Shown: positions 6,244 to 13,600 of the stretch, piece after piece
How the letters are laid out: every line of letters begins with the position of its first letter
Position numbering within the stretch: position 1 is the first letter of the stretch
Assembly: GCA_040383485.1 (NCBI GenBank)
Contig: JBEIDK010000080.1
Span: forward strand, 1 to 14,664
Length of the DNA: 14,664 nucleotides
Direction of reading: 5' to 3'
From: JBEIDK01 sp040383485
Lineage (GTDB): Bacteria; Bacteroidota; Bacteroidia; UBA4408
Made by a program: the position numbers and the translations under genes
The notes under the pieces: model-generated
The model's input: the letters and a program-made list of their open reading frames with translations, nothing else
Told to the model about the DNA's origin: nothing
The model's database searches: none

Positions 6244-6615
6244 ATGGAGAGTTTTGAAAACAAAGACAAGAATGCAATTTATTCAAAATCATTAAGAGCT
6301 GGTAAGCGTACTTATTTTTTTGATGTAAGAGAATCAACCAGAAGCGGTGACTTTTATTTAACAATTACTGAAAGTAAAAAACGCTTTGTTGATGACAGTG
6401 GTAAGTTTGTATTTGATAAACACAAAGTGTTTTTATACAAAGAAGATTTTGAACAATTTGCTGCTGACCTTAACGATGTTATGGCTTACATTAAACAAGA
6501 GCAGCCATTTACAACTGAAGGGCTAAAACAAGAACGCGAAAAAAATCGTGAAGCAAGAGAAACAGCCACTCAAAACAATTTTTCCGACGTTAACTTTGAA
6601 GACTTAGATAAATAA
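6244..6615 (+). CDS. PUR-alpha-like DNA/RNA-binding protein (DUF3276)
   Basis: A small single-stranded nucleic-acid-binding protein of the bacterial PUR family. The 123-residue product carries one PUR repeat. It includes S-L-R-A-G-K-R-T-Y-F-F-D-V-R-E-S and G-D-F-Y-L-T-I-T-E-S-K-K-R-F. It continues with a turn D-D-S-G-K, then K-H-K-V-F-L-Y-K-E-D-F-E-Q-F and a C-terminal helix. The charged tail ends F-E-D-L-D-K. The ATG at 6244 is chosen rather than the TTG at 6217 because the TTG overlaps a promoter -7 box and because homologues begin near M-E-x-x-E-N-K. The exact role in Bacteroidota is not established, though RNA or ssDNA binding as a dimer is expected from the family. The gene is closed by a strong terminator. 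Confidence 0.93.
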   Translation: MESFENKDKNAIYSKSLRAGKRTYFFDVRESTRSGDFYLTITESKKRFVDDSGKFVFDKHKVFLYKEDFEQFAADLNDVMAYIKQEQPFTTEGLKQEREKNREARETATQNNFSDVNFEDLDK

Positions 6616-6635
6616 TAGAAATATTAATACATTTG

Positions 6636-6665
6636 AAGGCAGACTTTTAGTCTGCCTTTTTTTTT
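6636..6665 (+). terminator. strong rho-independent terminator after the PUR-like gene
   Basis: AAGGCAGAC (6636-6644) pairs perfectly with GTCTGCCTT (6650-6658). A further T-A pair leaves a TTT loop. The stem runs into nine consecutive T (6657-6665). It lies 21 nt after the stop codon at 6613-6615 and separates this gene from the five-gene run that starts at 6714. Confidence 0.93.
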
Positions 6666-6713
6666 AATCAATACATTTTTCATCCTAAGTAAAAAACTTT
6701 TCTGAAAACTGAT

Positions 6714-7349
6714 ATGAAGCTTTTTAAACTCATAGTTTACTTTAGTTGTTTCAAGGTTTCCTTTGCATTTTCTCAAAAAAGCAACGATAATTTAAAGACG
6801 AACTATAGTAACAATGCTGTTTTTACTATTGCTTCAAGTGCAAGTATTTATTCTAAAGTTTCATTAAGAATTACTGATGATGAAGTGGATAGAAAGCAAA
6901 GCTCTCCACCAATTAATATTAGCTACGATTTTGCATCACGCTCAAAGTTTACCTTGGGTATAGCACTCTACTATGAAAACTTTCAATTTTTTAAACCAAA
7001 CCCAAATGCTTCAGTATTCTTAAATAGGAATAAAAACCTTGCCTTTAGCGGCGATTTAAGCAAAAAGGACATTTCCTTTAATTTAATAAACCCGAGTATC
7101 AGGCTGTTATATCATAAAATAAAAAACGACAACGACTTATATGCAGGGGTTAGGGTTGGATATGATATTTTTACCAATGTTTCATTACCAAACCCAAAGT
7201 TTAGTAAGTTGATTAAAAACAAAAGCACTACACAATTGCTAATGGGATACAGAAAATATGTAAACAATTGGGGCTTTAATATTGAAGGTGCTGTTGGAAG
7301 ACCTTTTTGGTTTTTGGGAGGCGTTAATTATAAAATAATTAAAAAGTGA
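6714..7349 (+). CDS. outer-membrane beta-barrel-like protein, first of a paralogous pair
   Basis: 211 residues with a Sec signal peptide (hydrophobic residues 3-18, likely cleavage after S-F-A-F-S near 20, before Q-K-S). The mature part is a series of short amphipathic strands with alternating hydrophobic residues, aromatic girdles and Asn/Asp/Lys-rich turns. No catalytic motif is present. The segments F-N-L-I-N-P-S-I and W-G-F-N-I-E-G-A-V-G-R-P-F-W-F-L-G-G-V-N-Y-K match the next protein (F-N-F-Y-N-P-G-I and L-G-L-N-F-E-T-A-I-G-K-P-Y-F-C-K-I-G-I-N-Y-R), so the two are paralogues. A barrel of about eight strands is suggested by size. The gene opens the run that leads through the second barrel protein into gmhA. 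No clear promoter is seen between it and the upstream terminator. Confidence 0.75.
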   Translation: MKLFKLIVYFSCFKVSFAFSQKSNDNLKTNYSNNAVFTIASSASIYSKVSLRITDDEVDRKQSSPPINISYDFASRSKFTLGIALYYENFQFFKPNPNASVFLNRNKNLAFSGDLSKKDISFNLINPSIRLLYHKIKNDNDLYAGVRVGYDIFTNVSLPNPKFSKLIKNKSTTQLLMGYRKYVNNWGFNIEGAVGRPFWFLGGVNYKIIKK

Positions 7350-8023
7350 TGTTGTTCAGAAAACTATTCATAGTAACATTTCTCGGTTGTTTGCAATTGA
7401 ACCTGGTTTTTGCACAAACTCCTGTAGAGCACAAGCCATATTTGTTTGCAACAGCTAGTGTAGGGCTTAATATAGCTATGTTTTTGCCCGATTCTATTTT
7501 TCAAGGCTTACCAACATCTAAATCTCCTTTAGCTGATTTCTCCTTACAATATAGAGTGTCAAAAAACATTTCTTTTGGTGCAAGTTTCGCATATCAAACC
7601 CTTGTTTCTAATGATACATCAGCAGGATTTGGCATAGGTGCATATTATATTTTCAATTTTTATAACCCTGGTATAGTTGCTTCATTTACTAAACAGGTAT
7701 CAAAAAAAATCGATATATATTTCCAAACAAAATTGAATTATCAAATCATGCAAACACAACTTCAGTATATCGATAATTCAAGAGGAATAAACAGCAAGGT
7801 TACTGCACCAATTCAAAACCCTAATGAATTTGGGTTTCAGTTTGGATTAGGATTTAATTATTATTTTGCAAAGAGTTTGGGATTAAATTTTGAAACAGCT
7901 ATTGGCAAACCATACTTTTGTAAAATTGGGATTAATTATAGAGTTTTTACTAAAGGAAACCCAGCCAATGAAAGAAAGATAGAACGTGTAGAACCGCAAA
8001 AAAATAAAAATTATTACGATTAA
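7349..8023 (+). CDS. outer-membrane beta-barrel-like protein, second of a paralogous pair
   Basis: 224 residues from the ATG at 7349, whose A is also the last base of the upstream TGA stop. A GTG at 7346 is in frame but less likely. There is a Sec signal peptide with cleavage after V-F-A at about residue 22 or 23, before Q-T-P-V. The mature protein alternates beta strands (S-F-G-A-S-F-A-Y, G-F-G-I-G-A-Y-Y-I-F-N-F, F-G-F-Q-F-G-L-G-F-N-Y-Y-F) and ends in the same G-x-N-x-E-x-A-x-G-K-P block as its upstream paralogue. A charged tail after the last strand (rich in Glu, Arg, Lys, Asn) would face the periplasm. Its stop overlaps the start of gmhA by one base, so translation is probably coupled. Substrate or partner unknown. 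Confidence 0.78.
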   Translation: MLFRKLFIVTFLGCLQLNLVFAQTPVEHKPYLFATASVGLNIAMFLPDSIFQGLPTSKSPLADFSLQYRVSKNISFGASFAYQTLVSNDTSAGFGIGAYYIFNFYNPGIVASFTKQVSKKIDIYFQTKLNYQIMQTQLQYIDNSRGINSKVTAPIQNPNEFGFQFGLGFNYYFAKSLGLNFETAIGKPYFCKIGINYRVFTKGNPANERKIERVEPQKNKNYYD

Positions 8024-8601
8024 TGAATCATATTCAACAACAAATTAATGAATCAATTCTTTTAAAAACAAAGCTATTATCGGATGAGTTTTTGATAAAA
8101 CAAATTGAGGAAATTATAAATGATTTATGCTTAGCTTTTAATGGTAAAAATAAAGTATTGTTTTGCGGAAATGGAGGCAGCGCAGCCGATGCCCAACATT
8201 TAGCAGCTGAATTTTCCGGAAGATATTACTATGATAGGGCACCTTTAAATGCCGAAGCATTGCACGTAAACACTTCATACATAACTGCAGTTGCAAACGA
8301 TTATTCTTTCGATAATGTTTATGCACGAATGGTCGATGCTATTGCAAATGAAGGTGACGTACTTATTGCTTTGAGTACAAGTGGTAACAGCCCTAACGTT
8401 GTTAATGCAGTTTTAAAAGCAAATGAAAAAAAAGTGAAAACAATTTCATTTACTGGTCTTGGCGGAGGAAAGCTGAAAGAAATTTCCGCTTTAACCATTG
8501 AAATACCATCAAAGGATACACCTCGAATACAAGAATGTCATATGCTCATCGGACATATTATTTGCGAAATGGTTGAAGCAAAAATGTTTCCTAAAAAATA
8601 A
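8023..8601 (+). CDS. gmhA: sedoheptulose-7-phosphate isomerase (phosphoheptose isomerase)
   Basis: First step of nucleotide-activated heptose synthesis: converts sedoheptulose 7-phosphate to D-glycero-D-manno-heptose 7-phosphate for the lipopolysaccharide inner core or other heptose glycans. The 192-residue SIS-domain product shows C-G-N-G-G-S-A-A-D-A-Q-H (48-59), A-E-F-S-G-R-Y (62-68), S-T-S-G-N-S-P-N-V (118-126) for phosphate binding, and D-T-P-R-I-Q-E-C-H (165-173). His59, Glu63, Gln170 and His178 correspond to the metal and catalytic positions of characterised GmhA proteins, so it should be active. It is cytoplasmic. The start ATG overlaps the preceding TAA by one base, and its own TAA overlaps the next ATG in the same way. 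Confidence 0.95.
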   Translation: MNHIQQQINESILLKTKLLSDEFLIKQIEEIINDLCLAFNGKNKVLFCGNGGSAADAQHLAAEFSGRYYYDRAPLNAEALHVNTSYITAVANDYSFDNVYARMVDAIANEGDVLIALSTSGNSPNVVNAVLKANEKKVKTISFTGLGGGKLKEISALTIEIPSKDTPRIQECHMLIGHIICEMVEAKMFPKK

Positions 8602-9155
8602 TGCTCGCACATTTAAATATTGGAGAAAATTCATGCCTGTTTTTGGATAGGGATGGTGTTATTAATAAACGATTGATTGATGAATATGTAAAGCAATGGG
8701 ATAAGTTTGTTTTTATGGATGGTGTGTTTGAAGCATTACAAATTTTACAAAACCATTTTAAAACAATAGTAATAGTAACAAATCAACAAGGAATAGGTAA
8801 GGGGTTATACAGCGTTGAGGACTTGCATCATATTCATAACAATATGTTGATGGAATTTGAAAAAAATGACATTACAATACATGCTGTTTTTTTTGCACCA
8901 CAATTAAAATCAGAAAACTCCAACATGCGCAAACCAGCAATAGGTATGGCATTGAAAGCAAAACAAATTTTTAATAATATTGAATTGGATAAATCAATAA
9001 TGGTTGGCGATACAATTTCAGACATGCAATTTGGCAAATACGCACACATGAAAACAATATTTATTGGCAGTGATGAAAACATTATTCACTTAAATAAAAA
9101 TAGTATTGATTTTCAATTCAACTCTCTATTATCTTTCGCAAAAAATATTGAATAA
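8601..9155 (+). CDS. gmhB: GmhB-like D-glycero-manno-heptose 1,7-bisphosphate phosphatase (HAD-IIIA), zinc ligands missing
   Basis: Probably removes the C7 phosphate from heptose 1,7-bisphosphate, the third step after GmhA and the heptokinase. The 184-residue product has the HAD motifs in order. F-L-D-R-D-G-V-I-N (14-22) carries nucleophile Asp16 and acid/base Asp18. T-N-Q-Q-G-I-G-K-G (60-68) follows, then M-R-K-P-A-I-G-M (109-116) with the motif III lysine, and G-D-T-I-S-D-M (136-142). In known GmhB enzymes the loop just before R-K-P holds a Cys/His zinc site (C-x-H ... C-x-C). Here it reads F-F-A-P-Q-L-K-S-E-N-S-N-M with no Cys or His. The structural zinc is therefore probably absent, and anomer preference cannot be inferred. 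Its position, coupled to gmhA by a 1-nt overlap, supports the heptose role. A HisB-type phosphatase is the alternative. Confidence 0.85.
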   Translation: MLAHLNIGENSCLFLDRDGVINKRLIDEYVKQWDKFVFMDGVFEALQILQNHFKTIVIVTNQQGIGKGLYSVEDLHHIHNNMLMEFEKNDITIHAVFFAPQLKSENSNMRKPAIGMALKAKQIFNNIELDKSIMVGDTISDMQFGKYAHMKTIFIGSDENIIHLNKNSIDFQFNSLLSFAKNIE

Positions 9156-9167
9156 AAATTAAAAAAT

Positions 9168-10415
9168 ATGAACATTTCTAATTATACAGTGTCAGAACGT
9201 TTTCTAAAATACGTTACAATCGATACCCAGTCCGACGCTTCATCAAAAAGTTTTCCTAGTACTGAAAAACAGAAAAATTTAGCGAAAATTTTGGTTGAAG
9301 AACTACAACAAATTGGAGTTGCGGATGCTCATATGGATGAGTGGGGATATGTTTATGCAACCATACCTTCTAATTCGGAGAAACAAAATATTCCTGTTAT
9401 ATGTTTTTGCTCTCACATGGATACTTCTCCAGATTGTAGTGGACTTAACGTAAAACCACAAATACACAAAAATTACGATGGTCGCGATTTAATATTACCA
9501 GGAGACAACTCCATTGTGATGCGATTATCAGAACATGCTGATTTAGAAAATCAGATGGGTAACGATATTATAACTGCTGATGGTACTACCTTATTAGGCG
9601 CCGATAACAAAGCAGGCGTGGCAGAGATTATGGACGCCGCTTACCAATTGGTTAATAACAAAAACATTAAACATGGAACAATAAAAATTTTATTTACCCC
9701 TGACGAAGAAGTTGGCAGAGGGGTTGAGCATGTTGATATTAAAAAGCTTGGTGCAGATTTTGGATATACCATGGATGGTGAGAGTAGAGGTAATATTGAA
9801 GACGAAACCTTTAGTGCCGATGCCGTAAAAATAATAATTAATGGCGTAAGTTCTCATCCTGGTTTTGCAAAAGGTAAAATGGAAAGTGCAGTAAAAATTG
9901 CAGGCGACATTATTGCATCTTTGCCAAAGAATAGACTAAGCTGCGAAAGCACAAGTGGCATGGAGGGCTTTGTACATCCTGTAAAAATCGAAGCAGAGGT
10001 TGAAACAGCAACCATTTTATTTATTATCCGTGATTTCGTTACTAAAAAGCTTGCTGAACATGAGCATGAATTAAAAGGAATAGTAGATTCAGTAATGAAA
10101 AACTACCCTCATTCATCATATGAGTTCATTGTTACAGAGCAATATAGAAATATGAAAGAAATACTTGATAAGCACCCTCAAGTATTGGACTACGCTTTAG
10201 AGGCTATTAACCGCGCAGGAATGACCGCAAAACGCACAAGTATTAGAGGAGGAACAGACGGTTCTCGACTTTCATTTATGGGATTACCTTGCCCTAATAT
10301 TTTTGCAGGCGAACATGCATTTCATTCAAGATACGAATGGGTAAGTATTCAAGACATGGAATTGGCAGTAAATACTATTTTGCATTTGGCTCAAGTTTGG
10401 GAAGAAAGAAGCTAA
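9168..10415 (+). CDS. pepT: peptidase T (tripeptide aminopeptidase, M20B)
   Basis: A cytoplasmic dizinc aminopeptidase that releases the N-terminal residue of tripeptides. The 415-residue product matches the family in length. The metal and catalytic set is intact: S-H-M-D-T-S-P-D (82-89, His83 ligand and Asp85), L-L-G-A-D-N-K-A-G (142-150, bridging Asp146), P-D-E-E-V-G-R-G (178-185, catalytic Glu180 and ligand Glu181), T-M-D-G-E (201-205, Asp203) and G-E-H-A-F-H-S-R-Y-E-W (381-391, final His ligand). The R-G-G-T-D-G-S-R-L segment (360-368) is also typical. It follows gmhB by 12 nt with no terminator between, so it may be co-transcribed, but it has no obvious link to heptose synthesis. It converges on the LysM gene with only 21 nt between stops. 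Confidence 0.96.
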   Translation: MNISNYTVSERFLKYVTIDTQSDASSKSFPSTEKQKNLAKILVEELQQIGVADAHMDEWGYVYATIPSNSEKQNIPVICFCSHMDTSPDCSGLNVKPQIHKNYDGRDLILPGDNSIVMRLSEHADLENQMGNDIITADGTTLLGADNKAGVAEIMDAAYQLVNNKNIKHGTIKILFTPDEEVGRGVEHVDIKKLGADFGYTMDGESRGNIEDETFSADAVKIIINGVSSHPGFAKGKMESAVKIAGDIIASLPKNRLSCESTSGMEGFVHPVKIEAEVETATILFIIRDFVTKKLAEHEHELKGIVDSVMKNYPHSSYEFIVTEQYRNMKEILDKHPQVLDYALEAINRAGMTAKRTSIRGGTDGSRLSFMGLPCPNIFAGEHAFHSRYEWVSIQDMELAVNTILHLAQVWEERS

Positions 10416-10436
10416 GGGATGGGCCTATTACTGGAA

Positions 10437-12068
10437 TTACTTTTCGACAGCCTTCAGTAATAAATCTTCATATTTTAAAATAGAAGTATATCTATTTTCA
10501 TAACCACTTTCGTGTGATGTTTTAGTAAAATCGAAAACAATATGTAAGCCCTTGTATTTTTTTGTACAGATGCTATCTATATTTACTAATTGTTGAGAGT
10601 TAGTAATAAGCATTGACATTAAATCATAGCCCAAAAATCCAGTCCTAGTAGGCTCTGCATAATATTCGGTTCTAAATTTTTGTATAAATTCTTTGGTTAA
10701 ACTATCCGAGTAGTCTATGTAGTAGTTTGACGGTATATGTAGGTTCAACTCTTGCAACTTTTCAACCTCAAGGTTTTCATATTCCTGCCATTGGTCAGTA
10801 CCAAAAATATTTATTTTATAGTCTTCCTTAATAGTTGAAATTTTATTAATAAAATCGGTTACAAAAGCTTGGTCATTACTAGTTACTACAATGTTATTTA
10901 TTTTTAAATTACTTAATTTTAATTTCAATCCTGCAAGCTTAACGTCCTTAAACAATACTTCTCTAGCAGTATCTCCAGCCAACGAATTATATTTTAATTT
11001 AAAAGCGTCAACTAAATTTTTTTCTTTCTTGAGACCATTATGAACAACTACACATTGTGAATTATTAAAGTTTGATTTTAAATAATCGGCAACGCTTTCG
11101 AGCTGAGTGGTATTTGATGCTGATGCCTTAAATGCACTTTCATTATTTAATAATATTTTGCCTTGTTGACCAAAAGGTGTACAATATATTTTTTTGTTTT
11201 TCTTACAATAATCTGCTACAAATGGGGCATAATTACTATTAAATGATCCAATAACAACGTTAGCTCTTTTTAAATCTTTGTTTTGCAATGCAGCTTTTAC
11301 TCCTGCGGTATCGTTAGGGCAATCAATAACAATTATTTCAATTTGTTTGTTTGATTCTTTATTTTCGCAAGCAAGCTTTACCCCTTCATAAAACTCTAGC
11401 GCGGAAATACTTTTAGGAAAAACAGGAACTAGTTTTTCTTCAGCTATTTCTTCTGACGCCCCTTCTTCTATAGGAAAGTTTTTTTCTAAAAAAAGGGGAA
11501 TAAGCAGAGCAACAATTAATTTATCACTTGAAATTGGTTCTTCATTTTTTTGTTTAACAATTTCTGATTTTATACTTTCAAGCTGTGTTGGATTTGCATC
11601 AATGGTGGTTATAATATCTTTTTTGGAGGTTTCCTTCGAAGGAATACTATTAAACTTTATGATTAAACTTTGTTCCAACTTTAAGTTTTCGTCAGTCAAA
11701 GAATTGTCTTTTATGATTTGTGCTTTCTCAATATTATATAGCTTTGCTATACTATAAAGTGATTGGCCTTTCTCAACCTTATGTAATATTTGACCAGACT
11801 TGATAGGGATGTAAATGATTGAACCTAGTTTAAGTCCATCCTTTAATCCATCATTAAAATTTTCAATTAGGCTAATTTCTGTATCATATTTTTTTGATAT
11901 AGAATAAAGTGTTTGGCCTTTTTCAACCAAATGTTCATAGCATGCTTTGTTGTTATAATAAACAACTATTTTTGATTGTAACCCTTTATTATCCTGAGCT
12001 AGAATTAATTCTTCGCCTTTAATAAATATAAAAAAAACGACAAAAAATAACTTATAAAAATTACTCAT
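10437..12068 (-). CDS. secreted protein with two LysM domains and a type 1 periplasmic-binding-protein domain
   Basis: 543 residues. An N-terminal signal segment (hydrophobic F-F-V-V-F-F-I-F-I, then L-I-L-A-Q, cleavage near 24) has no lipobox cysteine, so the protein is soluble or wall-bound rather than a lipoprotein. LysM 1 spans about 46-88 (H-L-V-E-K-G-Q-T-L-Y-S-I-S-K-K-Y ... G-S-I-I-Y-I-P). LysM 2 spans about 96-139 (H-K-V-E-K-G-Q-S-L-Y-S-I-A-K-L-Y). A Lys/Glu/Thr-rich linker (~142-182) follows. Residues ~183-543 form a Leu/Ile/Val-binding-protein-like fold: L-I-V-A-L-L-I-P-L-F, then A-L-E-F-Y-E-G-V-K-L-A, and later V-V-I-G-S-F-N-S-N-Y-A-P and G-F-L-G-Y-D-L-M. LysM binds N-acetylglucosamine polymers such as peptidoglycan. 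The ligand of the second domain is unknown and no transporter is nearby. Confidence 0.9.
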   Translation of the reverse strand: MSNFYKLFFVVFFIFIKGEELILAQDNKGLQSKIVVYYNNKACYEHLVEKGQTLYSISKKYDTEISLIENFNDGLKDGLKLGSIIYIPIKSGQILHKVEKGQSLYSIAKLYNIEKAQIIKDNSLTDENLKLEQSLIIKFNSIPSKETSKKDIITTIDANPTQLESIKSEIVKQKNEEPISSDKLIVALLIPLFLEKNFPIEEGASEEIAEEKLVPVFPKSISALEFYEGVKLACENKESNKQIEIIVIDCPNDTAGVKAALQNKDLKRANVVIGSFNSNYAPFVADYCKKNKKIYCTPFGQQGKILLNNESAFKASASNTTQLESVADYLKSNFNNSQCVVVHNGLKKEKNLVDAFKLKYNSLAGDTAREVLFKDVKLAGLKLKLSNLKINNIVVTSNDQAFVTDFINKISTIKEDYKINIFGTDQWQEYENLEVEKLQELNLHIPSNYYIDYSDSLTKEFIQKFRTEYYAEPTRTGFLGYDLMSMLITNSQQLVNIDSICTKKYKGLHIVFDFTKTSHESGYENRYTSILKYEDLLLKAVEK

Positions 12069-12085
12069 TTATATGCAATTGTGGG

Positions 12086-12093
12086 CAAAGTAA
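12086..12093 (-). promoter_or_regulatory. candidate -7 box for the LysM gene
   Basis: On the minus strand TTACTTTG matches TAnnTTTG with one mismatch at the second position and ends 17 nt before the start codon. No TTTG is found at the expected distance upstream, so the call rests on one element. Confidence 0.3.
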
Positions 12094-12139
12094 GAAAAAA
12101 ACATGTTAACTTTTATGGGTAAATAATTTTAAGTTATTT

Positions 12140-12172
12140 TTTGCTTTTTTTTAAAAAAACAAAATATATTCG
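12140..12172 (+). promoter_or_regulatory. candidate Bacteroidota-type promoter for the 422-aa secreted protein
   Basis: TTTG at 12140-12143, 21 nt of spacer, then TATATTCG at 12165-12172. The second box matches TAnnTTTG except for one C. The ATG at 12208 lies 35 nt downstream. The spacer is a T-run followed by an A-run, as often seen in strong promoters of the phylum. It lies in the 139-bp divergent gap shared with the LysM gene. Confidence 0.45.
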
Positions 12173-12207
12173 TTCATTAATAATGTTAAACATTAAAGCT
12201 TAAAATT

Positions 12208-13476
12208 ATGCAAGTCAAAAACGCACTACTTTTTTTATCAATACTTAGTAGCACTGCCTATTCTCAAATAACTAATAAAGGTATGCTTACTTCTAAATTA
12301 AATAAGAAAACCTCAATTACTTATAACAAATTTAACTCATCTCCAGCTGATACTTTATTTACCACTAGGTACTCAGTTGCAATTGGAGCTGACACTAGTT
12401 ATAAAATTATAGTTAATCATAACCCTTTTAGTAAAACAATTCGAGTATTATGCGACGATATTAAAACTGGAGTTACATCATACCCTGTAAGTTCCATTTA
12501 TTATCAATATAATAATTCTGGTATGGTTTTCAATAATGAAAGTAACCTTGATACTGCTCTTAACTTTACAAAATTGTATGGTTATCTATTATTCTTTCAA
12601 GATACTGCTAGACAATTTATAAGCCTTAATTCAATTACTACTTCTGATAGTTCAAACATGGTACTCGAAAAAGTATCAAAATCAATACTTAACGAGCATA
12701 ATAAGATAGCTATTGGCCTAATTCAAAATCCTGCCCTTAGTAAACTTCTAATTCGTCAAGATAGAATGCTTGCTAAACGAATAAACATGCTTGAAAAATC
12801 TACATCTGAATCATCTGTTACAATAAATGGTTTAAAATTTAAGAATTCGGTACTTGCAGAAGATTTAAAGAATTGTAAAAAAACATCTGAATTTTCTCTA
12901 GTTGCAAACGATTCATTAAGTAATAAGGTTTATAACTTGGTAAATTTCCAAAAATCATATACTACTGAAAATAAAGAAAGGTGGAACAAAATACTTGATA
13001 GTGTAATTTATGACCATTGCAGCGAAAGCTATTTCGAAAATACAGATATTAAGTTTGTAATAAAGATAACTACAGACACATTTGGAGTTGTAACAACTAC
13101 TGACATTATATATCCAGCTGCAGTAACAGCCTTAAGCTCAAAGGATAATTATTTATATTCATCCTTGTGTACAATGATGAAAAAGGCAGTGTTTACTCCA
13201 AATAAAATTGACATCTATGGTAAAAAATACTCTGTAAAAACAGCTATTGAAAAGGACTTATTTATTTCAATAAAAAACAATAAAATGAAAGTGCTATTTA
13301 CTGATAAAGATAATATAGTTGATAATGATACTAAATTACCACTAAGTGCAGATATGAAAAAACAAGTTAATGGCAAACTATATGTTGGAGCTAAAGCTGG
13401 TAAATATGGAATTAAAGTTTGTTCCTTTACAGTTAATAATTTGGTGAAAGAAATTGTAAAAGAGATGGAGTATTAA
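12208..13476 (+). CDS. secreted protein of unknown function with a possible TonB-C-like segment
   Basis: 422 residues with a clear Sec signal peptide (L-L-F-L-S-I-L-S-S-T-A-Y-S, cleavage near 19 or 20, before Q-I-T). The mature protein has no recognisable catalytic motif. Residues ~25-130 are beta-rich with many Ser/Thr/Asn. Residues ~150-270 look helical and contain L-I-R-Q-D-R-M-L-A-K-R-I-N-M-L-E-K. Residues ~280-345 resemble, weakly, the TonB C-terminal/energy-transducer fold: F-V-I-K-I-T-T-D-T-F-G-V-V, then S-S-L-C-T-M-M-K-K-A-V-F-T-P-N-K-I-D-I-Y-G-K-K-Y. That fold has the order strand, G-x-V, helix, then x-F/W-x-P and G-K. This is a pattern impression only. The codon choice (AT-rich) is like that of its neighbours. 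It is divergent from the LysM gene and upstream of the cytochrome/oxygenase gene. Confidence 0.8.
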   Translation: MQVKNALLFLSILSSTAYSQITNKGMLTSKLNKKTSITYNKFNSSPADTLFTTRYSVAIGADTSYKIIVNHNPFSKTIRVLCDDIKTGVTSYPVSSIYYQYNNSGMVFNNESNLDTALNFTKLYGYLLFFQDTARQFISLNSITTSDSSNMVLEKVSKSILNEHNKIAIGLIQNPALSKLLIRQDRMLAKRINMLEKSTSESSVTINGLKFKNSVLAEDLKNCKKTSEFSLVANDSLSNKVYNLVNFQKSYTTENKERWNKILDSVIYDHCSESYFENTDIKFVIKITTDTFGVVTTTDIIYPAAVTALSSKDNYLYSSLCTMMKKAVFTPNKIDIYGKKYSVKTAIEKDLFISIKNNKMKVLFTDKDNIVDNDTKLPLSADMKKQVNGKLYVGAKAGKYGIKVCSFTVNNLVKEIVKEMEY

Positions 13477-13516
13477 ACAATTTAACAAATAGTGTTTTAA
13501 ACATTATGCATTAGTT

Positions 13517-13533
13517 TTGGCTTACCATGCCAA
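13517..13533. other. short hairpin in the gap before the cytochrome gene
   Basis: TTGGC (13517-13521) pairs with GCCAA (13529-13533) around the 7-nt loop TTACCAT, 40 nt after the stop of the secreted protein. It is followed by an A-run rather than a T-run, so it is at best a weak terminator or a processing site. The rest of the 124-bp gap is AT-rich with no convincing promoter. Confidence 0.25.
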
Positions 13534-13600
13534 TAAAAAATAATTGAAAAAACAATAGTCTTAAACAGAGTTAATATAATTAAAATTAATCTTTAAAAAA

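Noticed and set aside
10416..10436. Bidirectional terminator between pepT and the LysM gene
   Set aside because: The 21-nt gap between convergent stops has no stem with a T- or A-tract on either strand.
10437..12068. Lipoprotein assignment for the LysM protein
   Set aside because: The N-terminal hydrophobic segment is followed by L-A-Q with no Cys at the cleavage site, so no lipobox is present.
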